From Deltaproteobacteria bacterium (GTDB taxonomy: Bacteria > Desulfobacterota > Desulfobacteria > Desulfobacterales > B30-G6), in contig QMMS01000076.1 in assembly GCA_003647375.1 (NCBI GenBank), positions 1 through 15,658 of the forward strand: a stretch of DNA of 15,658 bases, written 5' to 3'. The notes below the pieces were generated by a model. It did not search any database. It was not told the DNA's origin and was given only the letters and a program-made list of their open reading frames with translations. Numbering within the stretch: position 1 is the stretch's first letter; every line of letters starts with the position of its first letter. The position numbers were made by a program, and so were the translations under genes. This document shows positions 1 to 9,723 of this stretch, piece after piece.

Positions 1-1235
1 ATTTCATTTTGATTGAGATCCTCATCCGTAATCATTTGATCAAACGAGGTTACCCTTGAACCATTCACATAGGCCCCTCCCTGTTCGATCAGGCGTCTTG
101 CAGCACCCCCGGAACTTACCAGGCCTGCGTGCTGAAACAACTTGAATGCCGGAAGTCCCTCTTTCAGAGCCTGCAATTCAATTGTCGAATTTGGTACCGT
201 CGCTTCACGCACCCCCTTGCCATCCCTGGAAATCTTACTCGAAGGCAAAATCTGTGAGGGTATCTCTCGACTCCCGAACATGGTCAAAGATGCCTGTAAT
301 GCCTTTTCGGCCTCAATGGCCCCATGAACCAGAAGTGTCGTTTCAAATGCCAGAATCGATTTTGCTGCATTCAAATCCGCGTCTTTCAGCGTTTCAGTTG
401 CCTTAATCTCCGCCATGGGGAGAAACGTGAAAAGGGCAAGAAACCTGGCCACATCTTTATCGTCAACATTGACCCAGTATTGAAAATATTCATATGGGCT
501 GGTTCTTTCAGCGTCGAGCCATACAGCACCACCTGCTGTTTTGCCCATTTTTTCTCCGCTGCTCGTTGTAATCAAGGGAAAAGTAAGCCCGTAGCCGGAT
601 CCCCGCTTGACCCTCCTGATGAGATCAATACCCGCTATGATATTTCCCCATTGATCGCTGCCGCCCATCTGGAGCTTACAGTCATGGTTCGAAAACAGTT
701 CCAGGAAGTCGTAAGCCTGCAGCACCATATAATTGAATTCAATGAAACTGAGTCCCTCTTCCGATTCAAGCCGCATCCGACAGCTCTCTGTCTTGATCAT
801 GCGGTTGACACTGAAATGTTTTCCGATATCCCTCAGAAGGGGGATGTATTTCAAATGCACCAGCCAGTCTGCATTGTTCAGCATCAGTGCTTTGCCATCG
901 GTAAAATCGAGAAACCTTGACAACTGCTTCCTCAAGGCGGCCACATTCTCCTCAACCTTCTCGAGTGTCAGGATTTTACGCATTTCCGTCTTTCCACTGG
1001 GATCCCCCACAAGCCCGGTACCGCCACCCACCAGAGCAATGGGTCGGTGTCCGCACCGTTGCATGTGGGCAAGTGACATAATCGGTACCAGACTGCCTAT
1101 GTGAAGGCTCGATGCAGTTGGGTCGAACCCGATATAACCGGTCACGGAACCACTTTCGAAAAGCTCCCTGAGTTCTTCCTCATGTGTTTTCTGCTCGATG
1201 AAACCACGCTCTTCGAGGACATCTAATAAATTCAT
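1..1235 (-). CDS. tyrS: tyrosyl-tRNA synthetase, 3' end cut by the window edge
   Basis: Attaches tyrosine to tRNA-Tyr in the cytoplasm. The frame is open for 411 codons from ATG at 1235 and leaves the window without a stop; the family is about 400-425 residues, so only a short tail is missing. Visible class I features: FDPTASSLHIGS at residues 38-48 (HIGH-box position, with Ser in place of the last His); GGGTGLVGDPSGKTE; the tyrosine pocket block QAYDFLELF followed by GGSDQWGNI; and the KMSKS-type loop KMGKT at 229-233, close to the KFGKT of E. coli TyrRS. The C-terminal part (ARRLIEQGGAYVNG onward) is the S4-like tRNA-binding domain. A purine-rich stretch (GGAAAGGACGAGGG) precedes the ATG. 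It lies 169 nt after rny, separated by a palindromic repeat, so it may have its own promoter. No frameshift was found in the parts I translated codon by codon. Confidence 0.97.
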   Translation of the reverse strand, partial: MNLLDVLEERGFIEQKTHEEELRELFESGSVTGYIGFDPTASSLHIGSLVPIMSLAHMQRCGHRPIALVGGGTGLVGDPSGKTEMRKILTLEKVEENVAALRKQLSRFLDFTDGKALMLNNADWLVHLKYIPLLRDIGKHFSVNRMIKTESCRMRLESEEGLSFIEFNYMVLQAYDFLELFSNHDCKLQMGGSDQWGNIIAGIDLIRRVKRGSGYGLTFPLITTSSGEKMGKTAGGAVWLDAERTSPYEYFQYWVNVDDKDVARFLALFTFLPMAEIKATETLKDADLNAAKSILAFETTLLVHGAIEAEKALQASLTMFGSREIPSQILPSSKISRDGKGVREATVPNSTIELQALKEGLPAFKLFQHAGLVSSGGAARRLIEQGGAYVNGSRVTSFDQMITDEDLNQNE

Positions 1236-1285
1236 TGCTGCTACCCTCGTCCTTTCCTTTGCAACTATGTTACCTAATCTACCTA

Positions 1286-1313
1286 TTTATACTGGTACGA
1301 TGTCCCGTTTTAA
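1286..1313 (-). promoter_or_regulatory. possible tyrS promoter at the edge of the palindromic repeat
   Basis: On the minus strand TTAAAA (1313-1308) and TATAAA (1291-1286) are 16 nt apart. They match the sigma-70 consensus at 4/6 and 5/6 positions and would start transcription about 45 nt before the tyrS ATG. The -35 box lies in the outer end of the repeat arm. The surroundings are A+T-rich, so a chance match is possible. Confidence 0.35.
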
Positions 1314-1401
1314 GTTTTAGGTGTTAGGTTTTAGGTCGATCGACAGCTTAACGCTATTAGCAAATAGCGATGCTTAAAACCTAAAACTTAAAACCTAACA
1401 C
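1307..1401. repeat. palindromic A+T-rich repeat between rny and tyrS
   Basis: Two arms built from variants of the word CCTAAAAC/GTTTTAGG face each other. CCTAAAACTTAAAAC at 1380-1394 is a perfect inverted copy of 1307-1321 (15 nt). In a second register, 1389-1401 (TAAAACCTAACAC) is a perfect inverted copy of 1321-1333. A separate central hairpin pairs CGCTATT (1352-1358) with AATAGCG (1363-1369). The element begins a few nt after the rny stop codon, so the rny mRNA would end in, or read through, a long hairpin. No protein-coding content and no transposase. Confidence 0.75.
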
Positions 1402-1404
1402 TGT

Positions 1405-2967
1405 TTATTTATTCGCATACTCTATAGCCCTGGTCTCCCGTATAACCATCACCTTTATCTGGCCCGGAAACGTCAGTGACTCTTCAATTTTCTTGACAAT
1501 ATCCCTGCTCAACAACGTCGTTTCCTCATCCGATATTTTTTCGCTTTCCACGATGACCCGCAGCTCTCTCCCGGCCTGAATAGCATAAGTATTGGAAACC
1601 CCTTTGAATGAATTGGCAATGCCTTCCAGATCCTCAAGTCGCTTGATGTAGTTCTCCAACAGCTCCTTCCTTGCCCCGGGTCTTGCACCTGAAAGGCCAT
1701 CCGCTGCCTGAACCAGCAAGTCATATACCGTGATGGGTGGCACATCTTCGTGATGCGCTGCGATGGCGTTAACAACCCTTGAAGATTCTCCATATTTTTT
1801 TGCCAAATTCGAGCCAATCACGGCATGCGGCCCCTCCACTTCATGGTCGATGGCCTTACCGATGTCATGCAACAAACCCATCCGCCTGGCCAACTTCACC
1901 TTGAGCCCCAGTTCGGATGCCATGATTCCGGCCAGAAACCCGACTTCAATCGAGTGCTGCAATACATTCTGTGCATAGCTCGACCGAAATTTGAGTTGAC
2001 CAATGTATTTAATCAATTCGCTGTGCATGCCATGAACACCCAGGTCAAAGGCAGCCTGTTCGCCAGCCTCCTTAATAGCAACACTGACTTCTTTTTCAAT
2101 CTTTTTAACGACATCTTCGATCCTTGCCGGGTGAATACGACCATCTGCAATCAATTTCATGAGAGATAGTCGAGCGACCTCCCGCCGCACCGGATTGAAT
2201 CCGGACAGAATCACGGCCTCGGGCGTATCGTCAATGATCAGGTCGATGCCTGTAGCAGCTTCAAGCGCCCGGATGTTTCTTCCTTCACGACCGATAATAC
2301 GTCCTTTCATCTCATCGCTGGGCAGGTTGACAACCGACACTGTACGTTCGGCAACATAATCACCGGCATAGCGCTGGATGGCGGTTGCAATGATTTTTTT
2401 GGCCTTTTTATCAGCCTGCTCGTTGGTCTCGTTCTCGATCCTCTTGATGAGCTTGGCACCCTCATGCCGCGCCTCATTCTCCATTGCCCGAATTAGCAGT
2501 TCTTTTGCCTGCTCTGCCGTCAAACTCGATATTTTTTCAAGTTGCTGCTTCTGTTCTTCAATAAGCTCATGATACTCCTTTTCACGCTTTTCAACCTCAT
2601 TGCTCTTTTGCTGAGCGAGCTTTTCTTTCCGGGAAATATCCTGTTCCCTCTTTTCAAATTGCTCGACCTTTTTTTCAATGGTTTCCTCTTTGTGCAATAG
2701 GCGTTGCTCTCTTTTTTTCAAATCAGAGCGGGTCTCTTTGGTTTCAGTGTCGAATTCGCTCTTCATTTTGAAAAGCCGGTCCTTGGCTTCCAGTTGAGCC
2801 TCTTTCAAAAGGGTCGCAGATCGCCTCTTGGCATCCTTTATCAACAGAACAGCCTCTTCTTTTGCTGCCTGAATTCTGCGTGTAGCTATTTTCCCCTTGA
2901 TCAAAAACGCGAGCATGAATCCCACGACAAAACCGCATGCAACAAACAATATGATGGTTGTATTCAT
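1405..2967 (-). CDS. rny: ribonuclease Y (membrane-anchored endoribonuclease)
   Basis: Endoribonuclease that starts bulk mRNA decay at the inner face of the membrane. The 520-residue length is normal for the family. Domains in order: one N-terminal transmembrane helix at residues 4-23; a long charged coiled coil at about 28-190 rich in K/E/Q; a KH RNA-binding domain with GRIIGREGRNIRA at 222-234; and an HD phosphohydrolase domain with His338, the His367-Asp368 pair (GLLHDIGKAIDHE) and AAHHED at 403-408 as likely metal ligands. The ATG at 2967 is preceded by CCTGGAGATAAATA, a good ribosome-binding site. It lies downstream of the 6S RNA with a 370-nt gap and upstream of tyrS, same strand. The identification is secure. 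Whether RNase Y is the main decay nuclease here, or shares the task with an RNase E/G, cannot be seen. Confidence 0.97.
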   Translation of the reverse strand: MNTTIILFVACGFVVGFMLAFLIKGKIATRRIQAAKEEAVLLIKDAKRRSATLLKEAQLEAKDRLFKMKSEFDTETKETRSDLKKREQRLLHKEETIEKKVEQFEKREQDISRKEKLAQQKSNEVEKREKEYHELIEEQKQQLEKISSLTAEQAKELLIRAMENEARHEGAKLIKRIENETNEQADKKAKKIIATAIQRYAGDYVAERTVSVVNLPSDEMKGRIIGREGRNIRALEAATGIDLIIDDTPEAVILSGFNPVRREVARLSLMKLIADGRIHPARIEDVVKKIEKEVSVAIKEAGEQAAFDLGVHGMHSELIKYIGQLKFRSSYAQNVLQHSIEVGFLAGIMASELGLKVKLARRMGLLHDIGKAIDHEVEGPHAVIGSNLAKKYGESSRVVNAIAAHHEDVPPITVYDLLVQAADGLSGARPGARKELLENYIKRLEDLEGIANSFKGVSNTYAIQAGRELRVIVESEKISDEETTLLSRDIVKKIEESLTFPGQIKVMVIRETRAIEYANK

Positions 2968-3337
2968 TATTTATCTCCAGGAAATAATTATCATAGTAGA
3001 TACCCGGATCCAAAGGGTCCGGCACTGTTCATACCCTGTAAGGGTTTATCATTTTATATATTCGGCTGTAATAAATCCTAAATACGAATATCGAAATTCG
3101 TGCTTCGAATTTTAACCATTATTGACATCGGTATAGCCAATTATATCTGACTCCCGCGGAGCGGAATCTTCGACGGTCCCAGAAAATCAGGTTTTCGATA
3201 CTGAATAGAATCGTGTAACAATTTTTTTGGAGAAGATTGGTTGATGCAGGAAATCTCTATGAAACAAGGCATGAATATGGATCAAAAGAGATGCGAAACA
3301 TAGGCGTACTGACGGTTCGTCCGGCAGACCGATATAA
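2968..3337 (-). other. gene-free region between 6S RNA and rny; rny leader with small hairpins
   Basis: No credible coding frame on either strand. From the rny side it holds: the ribosome-binding site; a hairpin pairing CCGGATCC (3004-3011) with GGGTCCGG (3015-3022), with one G-T wobble; a smaller one pairing ACCCT (3033-3037) with AGGGT (3041-3045); and a fragment of the A+T-rich repeat family (3083-3112). A weak G+C-rich hairpin with one mismatch just past the 6S RNA (about 3307-3329) has no T-run. A TATAAT on the minus strand (3145-3140) has no acceptable -35 partner. The region has no long inverted repeat or gene remnant that I recognise. Confidence 0.5.
3083..3112. repeat. fragment of the A+T-rich intergenic repeat seen upstream of mrdA
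   Basis: Contains CGAATATCGAAA (3085-3096) and ATTCGTGCTTCG (3096-3107). Both 12-mers recur in the repeat at the right end of the window: the first at 15476-15487 and, inverted, at 15597-15608; the second at 15604-15615. Here the two words are fused head to head, which looks like a collapsed copy with its centre lost. Flanks are A+T-rich and non-coding. Confidence 0.6.
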
Positions 3338-3523
3338 GGTGAACCCCCACCTCGGTGTCGTGTTGGTAGGTCTTTGAACCTTATTCTAAAGGTGGGCGCC
3401 CTGTTGTTTCTTTAGGCTTTTCTGCGATAGCAGAACGGCACACCAAAACAAGTGAAAGCTCCCATTTAATAAGTGTTGGGTCAAAGAACGTCTTCCAATC
3501 ACGAACACGGCAGGGGAAACACC
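3338..3523 (-). ncRNA. ssrS: 6S RNA
   Basis: 6S RNA binds the sigma-70 holoenzyme as a mimic of an open promoter and tunes transcription in slow growth. Read on the minus strand, the segment is about 186 nt, the usual size. A closing stem pairs the 5' end (GGTGTTTCCCC, then GTGTT) with the 3' end (AACACGACACC, then GGGG and ACC). The apical hairpin TTCTGC-TATC-GCAGAA (3435-3420) is followed by AAGCCTAAAG and then by CACCTTTAGAATAAGGTTC, the same order as E. coli 6S RNA (apical hairpin, AAGCCUUAAAAC, CACCUUGAACCAAGGGUUC). It lies just after zapA, the linkage known from gammaproteobacteria. The 157 nt between it and zapA hold no gene; TTAAAA at 3534-3529 is a possible -10 box without a clear -35, so it could also be processed from the zapA transcript. 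Ends are approximate. Confidence 0.9.
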
Positions 3524-3680
3524 CTAATTTTTAACCGGCCGTGTCATCAGCGCCATTTTCATCCGCGGCTGGAATACAGAAGATATTCAAAACATTTTGC
3601 ACTCAGCAAAGCCTGGAGAGGTATGTGATGACATATGGTATCTTTTTCAATCTAATCAAAATATGCTTGTTAACACCCTA

Positions 3681-3974
3681 TTATGTTTGATTCGTAGTCA
3701 ACTCATTTAAAAGGTTCGACGCCCGGTCGGAAACAGTTTCTAACAAATCCGTATGCCGTTGTTTACATTGCATATATTCATTTGCAATATTGAGGGCCGT
3801 CAGTATCAGGATGGCCTGTTTGCTGATGGTTGATGATTTGTCAGACATCTGGCTCTCAACCTTTGTGACTTCCTGAACAAGGAAATCAGCTACTTCTTTC
3901 GCTTTTTCTACATCTTTTTCAGCTTTGAAGGTAAATGGGTGTCCGAAAAGTTCTATCGTTACAAGCTCATCCAA
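3681..3974 (-). CDS. zapA: cell division protein ZapA
   Basis: ZapA binds FtsZ and bundles its filaments, stabilising the Z-ring. The 97-residue product has the family pattern: an N-terminal strand block VTIELFGHPFTFKAE, then VEKAKEVADFLVQEV, then the helix core QAILILTALNIANEYMQCK that forms the coiled-coil dimer. Start choice is unusual. The first usable codon is TTG at 3974, since an in-frame stop lies at 4013-4011 and the ATG at 4003 is out of frame. AAGGAAAGG (3997-3989) is the only ribosome-binding-like run and is 14 nt from that TTG, a long spacing; an ATA at 3980 would be better spaced but is a very rare start. It follows the ZapB-like gene by 43 nt and is followed by 6S RNA. Family assignment is firm; the exact start is less so. 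Confidence 0.9.
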   Translation of the reverse strand: MDELVTIELFGHPFTFKAEKDVEKAKEVADFLVQEVTKVESQMSDKSSTISKQAILILTALNIANEYMQCKQRHTDLLETVSDRASNLLNELTTNQT

Positions 3975-4017
3975 TGATATTGTGATTACCTTTCCTTGAT
4001 CATCTTTGCTTCAACTG

Positions 4018-4263
4018 CTATTTTTCAACTTCTGTTATTCCGTCCAACCTTTCCAATAGATTGTCAATCTTGGATCGAATCAAAGTCCGTATTTCACCGT
4101 CCTGGTTTTCCGCGGTTTCTTTATCTTTAAGCGTTGCTTCCAGGTTTTCAACTGTTGCTGTGAGTTCCAAATTGGCCGTCTCCAGTGAACTGCAGCGTGA
4201 TATCAAAGATTCAACCCGATCTTCTATTTCGTTAAATTGCTTTAAAATGGTATCGTTATCCAA
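4018..4263 (-). CDS. ZapB-like small coiled-coil protein
   Basis: An 81-residue acidic protein, almost entirely predicted coiled coil, with regular Leu/Ile spacing (FNEIEDRVESLISRC, then LETANLELTATVENLEATL, then IRSKIDNLLERLDGI). No catalytic motif or membrane segment. A small coiled-coil gene directly before zapA is a recurrent arrangement in proteobacteria, usually annotated as ZapB-like or TIGR02449-type, and a role with ZapA at the Z-ring is inferred from that position. The start is TTG at 4263: the frame has no internal ATG, and GAGGTGAG (4274-4267) is an excellent ribosome-binding site 7 nt away. A promoter at 4320-4291 would give a leader of about 20 nt. Low-complexity coiled coils resemble each other, so the family name is less certain than the existence of the gene. 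Confidence 0.8.
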   Translation of the reverse strand: MDNDTILKQFNEIEDRVESLISRCSSLETANLELTATVENLEATLKDKETAENQDGEIRTLIRSKIDNLLERLDGITEVEK

Positions 4264-4290
4264 TAGCTCACCTCAAATATATTGAAAGTT

Positions 4291-4320
4291 ATTATAATAT
4301 TTGACCATTACGAAAGTCAA
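4291..4320 (-). promoter_or_regulatory. sigma-70 promoter for the zapB-like - zapA - 6S RNA unit
   Basis: On the minus strand TTGACT (4320-4315) and a perfect TATAAT (4296-4291) are separated by 18 nt. The predicted start is near 4284, about 20 nt before the TTG of the ZapB-like gene and 10 nt before its ribosome-binding site. It begins right after the glmU stop codon (4328-4326), so the division genes can be expressed separately from glmU. It is one of the two best promoter matches in the window. Confidence 0.75.
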
Positions 4321-4325
4321 GTGTT

Positions 4326-5117
4326 TTAACAACGGGCACCCATGAGTGTTTCAACCGCCTTCAAGTCAGCAGGTGTGTTAACCCCTGAGACCTCCTCCGG
4401 GTTGGAACCCACGAGCACCCCGATATGCTTACCCATGGCATAACCGACCCCTATGATATCGGTCAAATAAAACTCTCCCTGGGCATTATCCGGGGTAATT
4501 TTTTGCAAAGACGCTGAAAGAAAGGCTTTTGAAACACAATATATGCCTGAATTTACAAGTGATATGTTTTTTTCTGCAGCAGTGGCATCAGCCTCCTCCA
4601 CTATCCGGGTGAACTCCCGGTTTTCATTTATCACGACTCTTCCGTAACCGGTCGGATCTTCAAGTTTCACGGCCAGCAGAGACAAATCCCTGTTTTCATT
4701 GATATGATCATCCAACAAAGCCCGAATGGTCTCGGTTTTCAACAAGGGGACGTCGCCACATAAAATAATAATATTCTCTGTCGTCGCAGGAATCTCCGGC
4801 ATGGCACACAACACCGCGTGGCCGGTCCCCCTCTGCTCTTTCTGAAATGCAAAGAATACGGGACTCACCTTCAGACATGCATCCTTGACGCGATCAGCCT
4901 GGTAACCCACCACAACAATTACATTCTTTCCTGCAACGTCGCAGGCAGGTACGAGCACATGAGATATCATGGGCTTCCCTATAATCTTGTGCAGTACTTT
5001 TGCCATATTCGATTTCATACGGGTGCCCAGGCCGGCCGCCAGGATGATAATGCTGACATTTTCTACCCGGTTATCTGCGTTCAATTGGTTGTTCCCCTTT
5101 TCTATATTATTATTCAT
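4326..5117 (-). CDS. glmU: UDP-GlcNAc pyrophosphorylase, GlmU N-terminal domain only
   Basis: Nucleotidyltransferase expected to make UDP-GlcNAc from UTP and GlcNAc-1-phosphate for peptidoglycan and lipopolysaccharide. It has the full GlmU uridyltransferase motif set: LAAGLGTRMKSNMAKVLH at residues 27-44, QRGTGHA at 95-101, GDVPLL at 121-126, GYGR at 157-160, IVEEADAT at 172-179, VNSGIY at 188-193, NAQGEFYLTD at 211-220 and GVN at 245-247. It stops at 263 residues, whereas bifunctional GlmU is about 450; the left-handed beta-helix acetyltransferase domain is absent and no remnant follows. The ATG at 5117 has no ribosome-binding site. TTG at 5084 (residue 12) has AAAGGGG (5100-5094) 9 nt upstream and may be the true start. 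Substrate specificity is inferred from the motifs; another sugar-1-phosphate is possible. Confidence 0.85.
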   Translation of the reverse strand: MNNNIEKGNNQLNADNRVENVSIIILAAGLGTRMKSNMAKVLHKIIGKPMISHVLVPACDVAGKNVIVVVGYQADRVKDACLKVSPVFFAFQKEQRGTGHAVLCAMPEIPATTENIIILCGDVPLLKTETIRALLDDHINENRDLSLLAVKLEDPTGYGRVVINENREFTRIVEEADATAAEKNISLVNSGIYCVSKAFLSASLQKITPDNAQGEFYLTDIIGVGYAMGKHIGVLVGSNPEEVSGVNTPADLKAVETLMGARC

Positions 5118-5175
5118 TTCGTGTTCGCTGAACCCAGAAAGTTGAGTTACAGCTTATGGCCTATAGCTAAATAGT

Positions 5176-5209
5176 AAAAAAGGGCAAACCTGATTAGGTT
5201 CACCCTTTT
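5176..5209 (-). terminator. Rho-independent terminator after atpC
   Basis: On the minus strand AAAAGGGTGAACCT pairs with AGGTTTGCCCTTTT around the loop AATC, a 14-bp stem with two G-T wobbles, and runs into a T-rich tail (TTTTTTACTATTT). It lies 61 nt after the atpC stop and before glmU, so it should end most transcripts of the ATP synthase operon. The opposite strand also has a T-rich flank, so it may work both ways. Confidence 0.85.
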
Positions 5210-5269
5210 CGATTTTGCTATTGCTTTGCTAATCTCAAAAATACGCCGGAGAGGCACCTCCCGACAATG

Positions 5270-5683
5270 TTAGATGGATCCTGCCAGCTTGATACGCTGC
5301 ACGGCTCTTTCCAGAGCTGCTTTTGCCCTGACAATGTCGATCTCTTCTTTGGCTCTATCCTCAGCCAACCGTTTCTCAGCACGCTGCAAGGCATCTTTGG
5401 CACGTACCAGGTCGATATCCTGTCGTCGTTCCGCTGACTCGGCCAGCACGGTCACCTTGTCCGGGAGCGCCTCTGTAAATCCCCCGCTGACAAAAACGAA
5501 TTGTTCTTTGCCGTTTGCGTCTGTATACCGGACAATTCCTACCTTTAGGGTCGTCAAAAATGTCGTATGCCCTGACAGAACACCGAATTCACCCAGGGTA
5601 CCCGGGGCAACGACCATTTGGACATCCTCATCGACAACGGCTTTTTCAGGTGTAACCACTTCTAATTTAATATTGTCGGCCAT
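5270..5683 (-). CDS. atpC: F1 ATP synthase epsilon subunit
   Basis: Central-stalk subunit that couples gamma to the c-ring and can inhibit ATP hydrolysis. The 137-residue length is typical. The N-terminal beta-sandwich carries the family signature (LEVVTPEKAVVDEDVQMVV, then GEFGVLSGHTTFLTTLKVG), and the C-terminal part (from about residue 85) is the charged helical hairpin. ATG at 5683 with AAGGAT 6 nt upstream. It begins 15 nt after atpD and is the last atp gene, followed by a terminator. No anomalies. Confidence 0.97.
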   Translation of the reverse strand: MADNIKLEVVTPEKAVVDEDVQMVVAPGTLGEFGVLSGHTTFLTTLKVGIVRYTDANGKEQFVFVSGGFTEALPDKVTVLAESAERRQDIDLVRAKDALQRAEKRLAEDRAKEEIDIVRAKAALERAVQRIKLAGSI

Positions 5684-5698
5684 GTTATATCCTTATCG

Positions 5699-8091
<2,393 letters not shown>

Positions 8092-8202
8092 TTAACTTGG
8101 CCCTTATCCTGTTTTAGCTCGTACCCGAACCTGTGTTCCTGCCATCTAGCCTATGATATTGATACCCACACAAAAGCGATGGTACAGGCATATGGTCATC
8201 TA

Positions 8203-9723
8203 CTAGGATTTGATCGTGTCTTTGAACTCCTCATTATAGGCTTTCAGCGCTTCTGCCAGCTTGGCATCCAGTTCGTCCGAAATCTCCTGTTTTTCGGCAA
8301 TTTCAGCATAGATATCAGAATGCCGCTCCTCGATGAACTGATAGAGACCGGCTTCATATTTTTCCACCACATCCAGTGGGAAGTCATCCAGGTATCCTCT
8401 GGTTCCTGCATACAGAATAGCCACCTGTTTTTCGAGGGCAAGCGGTTGAAATTGCGGCTGCTTCAGAATTTGTACCAGCCTTTCACCTCGGGTCAACTGG
8501 CGCTGGGTCGCCTTGTCCAGATCGCTGCCGAACGCTGCAAAAGCTTCGAGCTCACGGAATTGGGCCATGTCGAGACGCAGAGTCCCAGCCACCTGCTTCA
8601 TGGCTTTGACCTGTGCGGAACCACCGACACGGGACACCGAGAGACCCACATTAATGGCAGGACGGATACCGGCGAAAAAGAGAGCCGGTTCAAGATATAT
8701 CTGCCCATCCGTGATGGAAATCACGTTGGTGGGGATATATGCCGATACGTCACCCGCCTGTGTCTCGATGATCGGCAGCGCCGTGAGAGATCCAGCACCC
8801 AGTTCATCATTCAGTTTACAGGACCTTTCCAATAGGCGCGAGTGGTTGTAGAAAATATCACCCGGGTAGGCTTCACGCCCCGGTGGACGTCTGAGGAGCA
8901 GCGAGATCTGCCGGTAAGAAACTGCCTGTTTGGAAAGATCATCGTAAATAATCAATGCGTGCTGCCCTTTGTCACGGAAGTATTCTCCCATGGCGCATCC
9001 GGCATAAGGTGCCATGTACTGCAGGGTAGCAGGATCACTGGCGCAGGCGGACACGATGGTCGTATATTCCATGGCACCATGTTTTTCCAGGACTGCGTGA
9101 ACCTGAGCCACCGTCGATTTTTTCTGACCGCAAGCCACGTAGATACAATAAATATCCGTGTCTTTCTGTGCAAGAACAGCATCTATGGCACAGGCTGTTT
9201 TACCGATCTGCCGGTCACCGATGATCAACTCACGCTGTCCTCTTCCCACCGGTGTCATGGCGTCAATCGCTTTCAAACCGGTATACATGGGCTCGTGAAC
9301 AGACTTTCTGGCGATGACACCCGGAGCAACCATCTCGACACGTCTGAACTCCTTCGCATCCAGGGGCCCTTTGCCATCGATCGGTTCACCAACACCTGAC
9401 AGCACGCGGCCAAGAACAGCTTCGCCTACCGGCACCTGAGCAATCCGGCCGGTACGTTTAACCATGTCCCCTTCCTTGATATGGATGTCCTCACCCATAA
9501 CGGCAATACCCACATTGTCCTCTTCCAGGTTCAGCACCAACCCCAGAATTCCCCCTGGAAATTCCACGAGTTCCAGCGCCATGGCCTTTTCGAGCCCATA
9601 AACTCTGGCAATACCGTCCCCGACGGACAGGACAACACCGGTTTCACTCAATTCTACCTTCTTGTCATAATCCGTGATCTGTTCCTTGATAATCTGACTT
9701 ATTTCTTCAGCTCGTAATTCCAT
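8203..9723 (-). CDS. atpA: F1 ATP synthase alpha subunit
   Basis: Non-catalytic nucleotide-binding subunit of F1. The 506 residues show Walker A GDRQIGKT at 169-176, Walker B ALIIYDDL at 256-263, the [12 protein letters not shown] block at 278-289 and the arginine finger in [11 protein letters not shown] (Arg365 by my count). The N-terminal region ([16 protein letters not shown]) is the delta-binding segment. Its ATG overlaps the atpH stop by one nucleotide (TAATG), implying translational coupling; GGGGTGA lies upstream. Two TAG codons in a row end the frame. Typical length and motifs. Confidence 0.99.
   Translation of the reverse strand: MELRAEEISQIIKEQITDYDKKVELSETGVVLSVGDGIARVYGLEKAMALELVEFPGGILGLVLNLEEDNVGIAVMGEDIHIKEGDMVKRTGRIAQVPVGEAVLGRVLSGVGEPIDGKGPLDAKEFRRVEMVAPGVIARKSVHEPMYTGLKAIDAMTPVGRGQRELIIGDRQIGKTACAIDAVLAQKDTDIYCIYVACGQKKSTVAQVHAVLEKHGAMEYTTIVSACASDPATLQYMAPYAGCAMGEYFRDKGQHALIIYDDLSKQAVSYRQISLLLRRPPGREAYPGDIFYNHSRLLERSCKLNDELGAGSLTALPIIETQAGDVSAYIPTNVISITDGQIYLEPALFFAGIRPAINVGLSVSRVGGSAQVKAMKQVAGTLRLDMAQFRELEAFAAFGSDLDKATQRQLTRGERLVQILKQPQFQPLALEKQVAILYAGTRGYLDDFPLDVVEKYEAGLYQFIEERHSDIYAEIAEKQEISDELDAKLAEALKAYNEEFKDTIKS

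Noticed and set aside
324..920. 198-codon plus-strand frame opposite tyrS
   Set aside because: Antisense to a continuous TyrRS reading frame with all motifs; not a gene.
1307..1401. CRISPR-like array
   Set aside because: The repeated words are 8-15 nt, in opposite orientations and without spacers of regular size.
3122..3150. Plus-strand TTGACA (3122-3127) as a promoter running antisense toward the 6S RNA
   Set aside because: No acceptable -10 box at 15-19 nt and no plus-strand gene downstream.
8179..8835. 218-codon plus-strand frame opposite atpA
   Set aside because: Antisense shadow of atpA; no motif, no ribosome-binding site.
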